Below are positions 1-5,714 of a stretch of DNA of 7,357 nucleotides, piece by piece (positions within the stretch are counted from its first letter, which is position 1; every line of letters begins with the position of its first letter). The stretch is taken from positions 1 to 7,357 of the forward strand of contig JBCDLI010000076.1 in the NCBI GenBank assembly GCA_038745535.1. The letters are read 5' to 3'. This DNA is from JBCDLI01 sp038745535 (GTDB lineage: Bacteria; Pseudomonadota; Alphaproteobacteria; Rhizobiales; Rhizobiaceae). The notes beneath the pieces were generated by a model. That model was not told the DNA's origin. It saw only the letters and a program-made list of their open reading frames with translations, and made no database searches. Both the position numbers and the translations under genes were made by a program.

Positions 1-1
1 C

Positions 2-202
2 AAGTGCAAATGGATATCCGACATACTGCTGGAGACCTACGGCATCTACGTGCAGCCGATTAACTACCCAACGGTACCGGTCGGCACCGAGCGTCTGCGC
101 ATCACCCCAACGCCGTACCACACCGATGCGGATATCGTGCACCTTGCGGGCTCACTCAGTGACCTTTGGAGCCAATGCGCTCTCGCAAGGCAAGTGGCGT
201 AA
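2..202 (+). CDS. hemA: 5-aminolevulinate synthase, C-terminal fragment (5' end outside window)
   Basis: This is the last 66 codons of 5-aminolevulinate synthase, a cytosolic pyridoxal-phosphate enzyme that condenses glycine with succinyl-CoA to 5-aminolevulinate, the first step of tetrapyrrole synthesis in Alphaproteobacteria. The translation contains the conserved ALAS C-terminal stretch YGIYVQPINYPTVPVGTERL followed by RITPTPYHT, where the GTERLR(I/F)TP core is diagnostic of the family and of related alpha-oxoamine synthases. The VQPINYPTVP wording points to ALAS rather than KBL or BioF. The reading frame enters at base 2 and stops at TAA 200-202. The catalytic lysine and most of the enzyme lie upstream of the window. 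The gene ends 28 bases before an intrinsic terminator, so it is the last gene of its transcript. The identification is firm; the regulation of the gene cannot be seen. Confidence 0.93.
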   Translation, partial: KCKWISDILLETYGIYVQPINYPTVPVGTERLRITPTPYHTDADIVHLAGSLSDLWSQCALARQVA

Positions 203-229
203 TTGCGCCTCAATGTTTAAGCCTACGAG

Positions 230-253
230 CCGCCCGCATCGCCGGGCGGTTTT
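230..253 (+). terminator. Rho-independent terminator of hemA
   Basis: A perfect 7-bp GC-rich stem, CCGCCCG (230-236) with CGGGCGG (243-249), has a 6-base loop and is followed directly by TTTT (250-253). It lies 28 bases after the hemA stop and abuts the stop codon of the convergent hydrolase gene. Only the plus strand has the T-run, so it should act mainly on hemA transcripts. The same hairpin could also mark the 3' end of the hydrolase mRNA. Confidence 0.88.
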
Positions 254-1251
254 CATTTGGGGATCAAATCGTTCGCCCATTTCAGAAAAGCTTCGGTTGC
301 CGCCGATTGAACGTGGTCGTTTAGCGTCTCGTGGCGAGCGTCTTCAAAAATCTGTATTTCAACATCCTCAAATCCGGCGTTCTGCATCCTTTGAACCTGG
401 TTCCGGGTTGCCTTAGCGAAATTCGTGGCCGGGTCTTCGCCACCGCCTAAAAAATGGAATGGAAGTCTCTTCGCATCTAAAGAGGCATCAGCAACGTCTC
501 CACCCGAATAAATGAGCTGGAAGATATCCCGCCACATCGCGACCGAGGCATGCCAACCGCAGAGCGGATCAGCGATGTAAGCATCTACCTCTGCTTCTAT
601 ATTGGACAGCCAATCGAAGGCTGTCCGTCGATCTTTGATCTGCTTCGCCCATGCCTGAAATGTAAGCCTAGGCAGTATTCTTGAAGGCACGTCGCTCCCA
701 AGCCGAAACGCTTCGTAGCGCAGGATCAATTGTGCGAACCTACCGGCAATCCCGCCATCGAAATTTGAATTCCAAAGCGCGCACCCCGCCAGCTTTTCAG
801 CGTTTCGAAGCGCAAAATTCATCGCGATGAGACCGCCCATTGAGTGGCCAAACAGGATGATTGGCAGGTCGCCAAACATTTCGCGCGCGTGCTGCTCTAC
901 AGCTGATACATCACTGAGAATAAGGTCCACGCCGTCTCGGTTTCGCGAGAACATCCCAAATGGAGCATTCGTGCCTTCGGTCCTACCGTGCCCCCGATGA
1001 TCGTGGGCAATGACTGCAAAGCCAGCAGCGTTTAACGCGTCGGAAAATCGTCCGTACCGTGCACTGTGTTCCGCTAAACCGTGCAGCACGTGAACAATCG
1101 CGACGGGCTCATTAATTGGCCAGAGACGAACGCAAAGGTCGACACCATCTCGCTCAAGAAAGGTGACATCACCGCGCTTGGGCTTCTGATTATGCAGTGT
1201 CGGCATTCTCGGCGATGGGACTCTCTCGTATTTTATAGGCTGTGCGGGCAT
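253..1251 (-). CDS. alpha/beta hydrolase, monoacylglycerol lipase / lysophospholipase type (Hydrolase_4, PldB-like)
   Basis: This is a serine hydrolase of the alpha/beta fold, 332 residues from the chosen ATG and of usual length for the monoacylglycerol lipase/PldB group. It probably cleaves ester bonds of monoacylglycerols or lysophospholipids. The motif HGLAEHSARY (residues 57-66) is the family's oxyanion-hole signature. HDHRGHG (83-89) follows, then the nucleophile elbow GHSMGG with Ser137. The acid is probably Asp273 in GGGEDPAT, and the base His307 in ARHETLND. I see no signal peptide or membrane segment, so it should be cytosolic. The open frame extends to a TTG at 1287, but that start has no Shine-Dalgarno and reaches into the divergent promoter region. 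ATG at 1251 gives the family-like N-terminus; a later ATG at 1206 is also possible. The gene is convergent with hemA and divergent from the lipoprotein gene. The exact substrate is unknown. Confidence 0.88.
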   Translation of the reverse strand: MPAQPIKYERVPSPRMPTLHNQKPKRGDVTFLERDGVDLCVRLWPINEPVAIVHVLHGLAEHSARYGRFSDALNAAGFAVIAHDHRGHGRTEGTNAPFGMFSRNRDGVDLILSDVSAVEQHAREMFGDLPIILFGHSMGGLIAMNFALRNAEKLAGCALWNSNFDGGIAGRFAQLILRYEAFRLGSDVPSRILPRLTFQAWAKQIKDRRTAFDWLSNIEAEVDAYIADPLCGWHASVAMWRDIFQLIYSGGDVADASLDAKRLPFHFLGGGEDPATNFAKATRNQVQRMQNAGFEDVEIQIFEDARHETLNDHVQSAATEAFLKWANDLIPK

Positions 1252-1340
1252 TTTATTTACCAAAGATCTGAACGTCGATTCAATCAATATCGGCGATACT
1301 CGCTGTCAGACCCGGAGAAGGGCAAAGCAGGGACACATCA
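1252..1340. promoter_or_regulatory. divergent intergenic region (hydrolase / lipoprotein-Slam operon)
   Basis: These 89 bases separate the divergent hydrolase and lipoprotein starts and must hold both promoters if neither gene is read from further away. I see no convincing -35/-10 pair. A short inverted repeat TGAA-N6-TTCA lies at 1269-1282 and could be an operator, but it matches no regulator box that I can name. Confidence 0.4.
1329..1333 (+). promoter_or_regulatory. ribosome binding site of the lipoprotein gene
   Basis: AGGGA lies 7 bases before ATG 1341. It supports that start, which also gives a textbook lipoprotein signal peptide beginning MRR. Confidence 0.7.
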
Positions 1341-2372
1341 ATGAGAAGAACAAGTGCGATAGTGGCAGCTGGTCTGTCGACAACTCTTCTGGCCGCGTGC
1401 AGCAGTAGTGGCGGCAGTGGCGGTGGCGGTGGCGGAAACACCACCTCCAGTGTCACTCCACCCGGTGCTACAGTCGTTACGCCTCCGATCGTGACACCCC
1501 CGACGGGTACAACGACAACGCCGCCGCCGACCGCCCGTCCCACGGGTGGCACGACAGTTCAAAATACGTTGGCGAGCGGCGCAATCGTTTTGGTCGATCC
1601 AGATCAAACAGCAGCCATTGAAGGCACCCGGATGGGTTGCTGTCGAGCGGCCACAGCTCCCGAAATGCAGGTGCGCAACAACTTCCTCGGTGGCTTAGAC
1701 GTCAGCATCAAAGGCGAACTTTTTTATCTGAAGTCGGCCGATGCGAACGCCGATAGTGCAAGCTGGTCGCAGACCATTCCGCACAATGGCACCCGCCGCC
1801 AAACGTTGACGCTGTGGAACGCTGGCAAGGGTGGTCGTAATGGTTTGTTTCAAGAAGAAGAAGGCCAAAGATACCATAAGGTTCTCGGCTTTCACCACGC
1901 TGATGGGTACGGCAATACGGTCCACGGCCATTCTATAATCGGTGAGGCGACCTCGACGCAGAACATGGGTCTGCTATCTCGCCAAGCATCCTACAATGGC
2001 TACTACTACGCGAATGTGAGTCCAGCTTCCGGCGGTGGTGTCAGAAATGGCTCCTACGTTACCGGTCAAATGGACATGACTGCGGATTTTGACATGGGGA
2101 CCGTTTCAGGCAGCGCAAACGATGTTCTGGTGCGCAATCCCGGGAGCTTGGGTGCCATCGACTACGGTGACACCATGACCTTCGCGGGCACAATTGCGGG
2201 ATCCGATATCCAGGGTCAAATGACCAGCTCATTGAACGCGCTTAATGGTGCAGAAATGGACGGCGCGTTCTATGGCAACGGAGCCCAAGAAGCCGCCGGT
2301 GCAATCTCTAATGATGGCGCTTGGGGTGCCGCTGACGGTTACTTCACTGTAGCTGACCCGACCGCCAACTAA
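1341..2372 (+). CDS. TbpB-like beta-barrel surface lipoprotein, probable Slam (T11SS) cargo
   Basis: This 343-residue lipoprotein is probably displayed on the outer face of the outer membrane. The N-terminus is a type II signal peptide, MRR followed by a hydrophobic core and lipobox LAAC, with Cys20 as the lipidated residue and Ser at +2, which does not signal retention in the inner membrane. Residues 21-33 are Ser/Gly-rich and 34-71 are Thr/Pro-rich, forming a flexible tether. The C-terminal part is rich in Gly, Tyr and Thr with alternating strand-like segments (about 215-340) and ends in GAFYGNGAQEAAGA (308-321). That motif is typical of the C-terminal barrel of transferrin-binding protein B and related Slam-exported proteins (TbpB_B_D). 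The Slam gene follows directly, which supports the assignment. Odd features are His179, 185, 186, 195 and 197 in one cluster and the vicinal pair Cys100-Cys101, the only cysteines besides Cys20. The ligand is unknown; haem, a metal or a protein are all possible. Confidence 0.82.
   Translation: MRRTSAIVAAGLSTTLLAACSSSGGSGGGGGGNTTSSVTPPGATVVTPPIVTPPTGTTTTPPPTARPTGGTTVQNTLASGAIVLVDPDQTAAIEGTRMGCCRAATAPEMQVRNNFLGGLDVSIKGELFYLKSADANADSASWSQTIPHNGTRRQTLTLWNAGKGGRNGLFQEEEGQRYHKVLGFHHADGYGNTVHGHSIIGEATSTQNMGLLSRQASYNGYYYANVSPASGGGVRNGSYVTGQMDMTADFDMGTVSGSANDVLVRNPGSLGAIDYGDTMTFAGTIAGSDIQGQMTSSLNALNGAEMDGAFYGNGAQEAAGAISNDGAWGAADGYFTVADPTAN
1410..1435 (+). repeat. short in-frame GGCGGT-type tandem repeat (Gly tether)
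   Basis: About four imperfect copies of a GGCGGT-like unit, one carrying an extra AGT codon, encode the Gly-rich start of the lipoprotein tether. The unit is six bases, so gain or loss of copies would lengthen or shorten the linker without shifting the frame. Confidence 0.5.
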
Positions 2373-2386
2373 CTCAAAATAACACC

Positions 2387-2412
2387 GGGCATCGCGCAAA
2401 ACCGCGGTGCCC
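2387..2412 (+). promoter_or_regulatory. intercistronic hairpin between lipoprotein and Slam genes
   Basis: GGGCATCGCG (2387-2396) pairs with CGCGGTGCCC (2403-2412), giving ten base pairs with one G-U wobble and a 6-base loop. It begins 14 bases after the lipoprotein stop. Only TT follows, so it is a poor classical terminator. More likely it attenuates read-through or protects the 3' end of the lipoprotein message, so that the cargo is made in excess of its translocator. The alternative GTG start of the next gene at 2407 lies inside the right arm, which argues against that start. Confidence 0.55.
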
Positions 2413-2421
2413 TTCACGCAT

Positions 2422-2430
2422 GGGATGGGG
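2422..2430 (+). promoter_or_regulatory. probable ribosome binding site of the Slam gene
   Basis: The purine-rich GGGATGGGG ends 6 bases before GTG 2437. Neither ATG 2425 nor GTG 2407 has a comparable site. This is the main reason for choosing 2437 as the start. Confidence 0.5.
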
Positions 2431-2436
2431 ATCATC

Positions 2437-3753
2437 GTGCGAATTCTAGCGGCAATCGCCGTCTGCATAAGCTTATCGTTTGCCCTGTCGTCAGTCCGCG
2501 CCGAGGCGAGCAGCGTCAACACACAGATCGCGTCTGTGTCTACCGCAGATCTCTTTGATGCGGTTTCACGACAAGACTGGCCCCGCGCCAAAGCTGTTGC
2601 CCGCGCAATCGATGCCGCTGAGGATCATGGAGACCTCATGGCGGCCTACGCCATGGCGGCGAAACTAACATCGCAAGGCGAATGCAAGCTCGCTCTCAAG
2701 ATGTCGGAAGTCATCATTAAAATGTCTCCGCTCTTTCTTCCGGCCTACGATCTTGCAGCTGCCTGCCTGATCGAAACTGACCGCGAGGCGGCTGCGGCTA
2801 AACTGTACAGGAGTGCAGCCAATACGGTGGGTAAGGGCGCCGACTACGACTTATTAGTTGACCGCGCCAACGCCATCGATCCGATGCGCAAGCTCCGCTT
2901 TAGCGTGGATGCCGACATTGCGCCGTCTACAAACCTCAACCGCGGAACCAAAGAAGACGGGGTCGGCAATTTCACAATCTCAGATAGCGCGAAGGAAAAG
3001 TCAGGCGTTCTTGCACATGTCGCCATTGAGGCTGAAAAGCCGGTATTTGTGAACGAGCGGCTTCGCGCGGCTGTCTCGCTCCGCGTGGGCGCCAGCTACA
3101 ACACCATTACCGGTGGCTATGTGCCGTCTGTACGCACTGCATTTTCGGCGACCCGAATTTTAAACGCCAAGACCATCCTAGAATTCAAACCCTATGTCGA
3201 AGTGGGCTTTGCCGAGACCGACTATCTCTACACCCGGCCAGGCGCGAGCGTTTCGGTCCGTCGACAGGTGTCACCCGGTTTAGTTGTCGCTGCGAAAGCT
3301 GAGGCTTCTTACTATCTCTTTGACGACGGTCAGCGAGACGGCATTGCCGCATCGGTATCTGTCGACACCAGCAAGACGCTGTCACCGAATGATCGCTTGA
3401 ACACCAAGCTCTGGGCGAGCGTTCAGGAGCGCGACTACGAGCCCATGAACAATGTTGCAGTTGGCGGCGAAATCGAGATCGAGCATCGTTTTTCAAAAGG
3501 CGCTGTTGAGGGCTTGATCACAAGTGCAGCAGTGGGTGGCCACTATCGTTGGCATGATAGAAATGCGGCATTGCAAAATGAACGACAAGAAGACTATGCC
3601 GCCTTCGCCAGACTGGGAATAAGCCACCAGAAAGTGAAACTGGGAAAAGTCCGCCCCGAATTGACCTATACTGCCACAAAACAGTGGTCGAACGATGCCT
3701 TTAGTCGTTTTGATGCCCATGACGTAGGCATACGATTCAAAGCGACTTTCTGA
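2437..3753 (+). CDS. Slam family outer-membrane lipoprotein translocator (DUF560, type XI secretion)
   Basis: This outer-membrane protein belongs to the surface lipoprotein assembly modulator (Slam) family, which moves specific lipoproteins across the outer membrane to the cell surface. From GTG 2437 it is 438 residues, with a Sec signal peptide of MRILAAIAV type and likely cleavage after VRA (residue 22). Residues about 35-148 are alpha-helical and Ala-rich with TPR-like spacing, the expected periplasmic domain. From about 153 the sequence turns to alternating beta-strands, starting with the family-like segment FSVDADIAPSTNLNRGT (155-171), which corresponds to the PDSNINxGT-type entry of the DUF560 barrel. 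The chain ends in RFKATF with a terminal Phe, as expected for a BAM-assembled barrel. Its cargo is very probably the lipoprotein encoded just upstream. ATG 2425 would add four residues and GTG 2407 ten. The family call rests on motif and architecture together with the cargo neighbour. Confidence 0.83.
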   Translation: MRILAAIAVCISLSFALSSVRAEASSVNTQIASVSTADLFDAVSRQDWPRAKAVARAIDAAEDHGDLMAAYAMAAKLTSQGECKLALKMSEVIIKMSPLFLPAYDLAAACLIETDREAAAAKLYRSAANTVGKGADYDLLVDRANAIDPMRKLRFSVDADIAPSTNLNRGTKEDGVGNFTISDSAKEKSGVLAHVAIEAEKPVFVNERLRAAVSLRVGASYNTITGGYVPSVRTAFSATRILNAKTILEFKPYVEVGFAETDYLYTRPGASVSVRRQVSPGLVVAAKAEASYYLFDDGQRDGIAASVSVDTSKTLSPNDRLNTKLWASVQERDYEPMNNVAVGGEIEIEHRFSKGAVEGLITSAAVGGHYRWHDRNAALQNERQEDYAAFARLGISHQKVKLGKVRPELTYTATKQWSNDAFSRFDAHDVGIRFKATF

Positions 3754-3775
3754 CCGCGCTTTTTAAGTTTTCCTA

Positions 3776-3822
3776 CCCACTTCATTGACCTGATGAGTTT
3801 CGCCTACGACAATCGAAGTGGG
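3776..3822 (+). promoter_or_regulatory. inverted repeat that could mask the downstream ribosome binding site
   Basis: CCCACTTC (3776-3783) is perfectly complementary to GAAGTGGG (3815-3822), with a 31-base loop. The right arm overlaps the best Shine-Dalgarno of the next gene (3818-3824). If it forms in the mRNA it would hide that site. It may also be chance, since eight base pairs across 31 bases is modest. Confidence 0.3.
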
Positions 3823-3824
3823 GG
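3818..3824 (+). promoter_or_regulatory. ribosome binding site deciding start at 3832
   Basis: GTGGGGG lies 7 bases before ATG 3832. The upstream in-frame ATG at 3793 has no purine-rich site before it, so 3832 is the better start. Confidence 0.55.
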
Positions 3825-3831
3825 TATCGAG

Positions 3832-5613
3832 ATGGCAGGCGACGACCAGAAGAAAGCGGAAAATCCTACGCTTGATCAAAGCGAAGGCGACGGTGAAATG
3901 GGTGTCGATGAGGTGGTACGAACCGCTGCCCAAGCATCGAGCGCGGCTGCCATGGCCGAAGACATCAAAGAAGCTGGCCGGGGAAAAAGTAACTCCGCCT
4001 TTGGGCTCGCTCTCGGCTTCATCACGTTTGCGATGGGGATTGCAATTGGCATTCCGCTCGCCTTTCTAGCGCCGAATGTGGTGTCTGAGTACGGACGCGT
4101 CGCTCTCGCCATCGTCCTCAGCGTCATGTTCGCTATGCTTCTGCTGTTGGCCATCGCATTTCTTCTCCGGGAGCGCTTATGGCAGATGATTTTTCAGCGT
4201 GGCGAGGTTGAACTCCAGCGCTTCGCTGAACCGCTGAGCGAAGTCGCCATTGGTGCGGCCGACCGTCAGCCCGAGCGCGCAACGAAGGCCGCGCGGAACT
4301 TCGCAGAAATGGCACTCGCGAGATACGCTTGGGTATCGACGAGGCGCTGGATGGTCGCGTCTATCACCGGATTGATCGCAGCGATTGCGGCGTTGTCTGG
4401 TTCTGCGTTGTTGTTTGAACAGAACCGCCTTCTGCGTTCCCAATCTGTTTTGTTGGAAATCCAAAACGAACGCATTTCAGACCAGACCGACCTTTTGAGA
4501 AACCAAACGTCGCTTCTCGATACTCAAACCCAGCTAGCAGAAGCGGATCGCAGTGCGCAGCTTGGCCCTGAAATCATAGATATCGGCGCAGCACTCGCAG
4601 CCGAACGGCAGCTGTTTTTAGACGGCGGCGGAAGCCCCGATGATTTTGACCTTTCCGATATCAGCGCTGAAACGCGGGCCAGAATTTCAACCGCCTCGCT
4701 GCTTGCCAGACCCTATCGGTTTCTCGCGCCGAGCAATGCCAATCCCTTTGATGACAATGGTCTTATTGCAGCAGCGCTCGCCGGAAAAAACGTATCTTTC
4801 ACGATTGAAAATCCGTTTGGTGAAGTCTCTGATTCTGCCCGCACCGAACTCATTGACCGCTCGGTAAGCCCTGAACGCGGCGACCTCTTGATGTTACTTT
4901 TGAACAATCAGCTTACCGATACCGAGCTTTTGACAATCATTGGTGCCGATTTTTCATTTGCGCAGGTCAGAATGGAAATTCTTCCAAATATCTCGCTGCG
5001 GCACGCGAGGCTCTCATTTTCGGATTTCTCATGGACCCGTGTTGTGGACGCTAAATTTGGCGGTGCAAAGATTGAGCACGCCACTTTCGAAAACACCGTT
5101 GTCCGTCGATCTGATTTCGCTGCATTGACCGCGACGACCGCGTCGCCTCTTTTCGCCATGGGTGATTTAGAATTCATGCCAGCGGCAATGACTGGAATGA
5201 GTTTCAACAACTCTGTCGTTGTCGACACCCGCTTCACCAATTCGTTTGGTACTGGAATGTCGTTTGTGGAAGCGGCGGTGGCAAACGTGGACTTCAGCGG
5301 GACTTCTATGCCGGTCGCCGATTTCACCGACGGTCTGATCTACCAAACGAACTTTGAAGGCGCGTCGCTGCAGCAGGTGGCGCTTGATGGCACAATCGTT
5401 TTTGGCGCAGGCTTTTTGGATATGCTGGATGAACAGGCGGCTACCGGAACATTTGTCCGCGATCGCTGGGAACTGGAAGCGATTGATGGTTCTGTTGTCA
5501 GCGAGCATCCGCGCTTTATCGAGCTTTCAAACCACGTCGATCTCGAAGAGCTCTTTGCGCTTGCGCCATTCCGCGTTGTGCGTGTGCGGACCGAAGAAAC
5601 CGTCGTGCAGTAA
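3832..5613 (+). CDS. membrane protein with Gln-heptad coiled-coil stalk and pentapeptide-repeat domain, function unknown
   Basis: I do not recognise a named function for this 593-residue protein. The N-terminus (1-52) is acidic and polar. Three hydrophobic segments follow at about 56-81, 90-112 and 173-195, the first two forming a hairpin. Directly after the third comes a coiled coil in which Gln recurs every seven residues (197, 204, 211, 218, 225, 232), ending in TQLAEADR. After a mixed region (245-370) come pentapeptide repeats of [AST]-[DRKN]-[FLVI]-x-x form, at 372-431 (for example ADFSF, SDFSW, AKFGG) and 456-528 (for example ADFTD, TNFEG, ASLQQ). These predict a right-handed quadrilateral beta-helix. 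With no signal peptide and three membrane passes, the stalk and helix could face either side. The start at 3832 is chosen for its Shine-Dalgarno; 3793 would add 13 residues. The gene lies 78 bases after Slam and may be co-transcribed, but a functional link is not shown. Confidence 0.8.
   Translation: MAGDDQKKAENPTLDQSEGDGEMGVDEVVRTAAQASSAAAMAEDIKEAGRGKSNSAFGLALGFITFAMGIAIGIPLAFLAPNVVSEYGRVALAIVLSVMFAMLLLLAIAFLLRERLWQMIFQRGEVELQRFAEPLSEVAIGAADRQPERATKAARNFAEMALARYAWVSTRRWMVASITGLIAAIAALSGSALLFEQNRLLRSQSVLLEIQNERISDQTDLLRNQTSLLDTQTQLAEADRSAQLGPEIIDIGAALAAERQLFLDGGGSPDDFDLSDISAETRARISTASLLARPYRFLAPSNANPFDDNGLIAAALAGKNVSFTIENPFGEVSDSARTELIDRSVSPERGDLLMLLLNNQLTDTELLTIIGADFSFAQVRMEILPNISLRHARLSFSDFSWTRVVDAKFGGAKIEHATFENTVVRRSDFAALTATTASPLFAMGDLEFMPAAMTGMSFNNSVVVDTRFTNSFGTGMSFVEAAVANVDFSGTSMPVADFTDGLIYQTNFEGASLQQVALDGTIVFGAGFLDMLDEQAATGTFVRDRWELEAIDGSVVSEHPRFIELSNHVDLEELFALAPFRVVRVRTEETVVQ
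4420..4545 (+). repeat. six heptad repeats encoding the Gln-layered coiled coil
   Basis: Six successive heptads (residues 197-238) each begin with Gln, followed by N, S or T, and carry L, I or A at the fifth position: QNRLLRS, QSVLLEI, QNERISD, QTDLLRN, QTSLLDT, QTQLAEA. The repeat is in the protein; the DNA copies have diverged. Confidence 0.8.
4945..5124 (+). repeat. pentapeptide repeats, block 1 (about 12 units)
   Basis: Residues 372-431 read as twelve consecutive pentads with a central F, L, V or I, for example ADFSF, AQVRM, ARLSF, SDFSW, AKFGG, AKIEH, ATFEN and SDFAA. This should form three coils of a right-handed beta-helix. Confidence 0.7.
5197..5415 (+). repeat. pentapeptide repeats, block 2 (about 15 units)
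   Basis: Residues 456-528 continue in pentads, for example MSFNN, TRFTN, MSFVE, VDFSG, ADFTD, TNFEG, ASLQQ and VALDG. Some units are degenerate (SFGTG). The 24 residues between the blocks do not fit the pattern and probably bulge from the helix. Confidence 0.65.
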
Positions 5614-5714
5614 TCGGCTCTATCCATTTGCTTGGTACGCGATTGTTGCTTAACAGCGGCGCAAACAAACGGTTTTGAACTTTCGTCACATCGCGACTTG
5701 GAGTGCCTGACACA

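Noticed and set aside
126..416. 96-residue plus-strand open frame after hemA
   Set aside because: It overlaps the end of hemA in another frame, runs through the terminator hairpin, and is antisense to the hydrolase gene.
1252..1287. N-terminal extension of the hydrolase to TTG 1287
   Set aside because: It needs a rare TTG start without Shine-Dalgarno and adds residues not typical of the family.
1280..1552. Pro/Val/Gly-rich minus-strand open frame opposite the lipoprotein start
   Set aside because: It is the complement of the Gly/Thr/Pro tether codons; low-complexity DNA often leaves such frames open.
2407..2436. GTG 2407 as start of the Slam gene
   Set aside because: The codon sits inside a stable hairpin without a ribosome binding site, and it would place a polar stretch before the signal peptide.
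4908..5327. 139-residue open frame on the minus strand
   Set aside because: It is wholly antisense to the pentapeptide-repeat region; the Ser/Thr/Lys-rich translation mirrors the repeats and shows no domain.
5614..5714. Possible terminator or promoter between the membrane protein gene and ettA
   Set aside because: I found no stable hairpin with a T-run and no credible -35/-10 pair at proper spacing.
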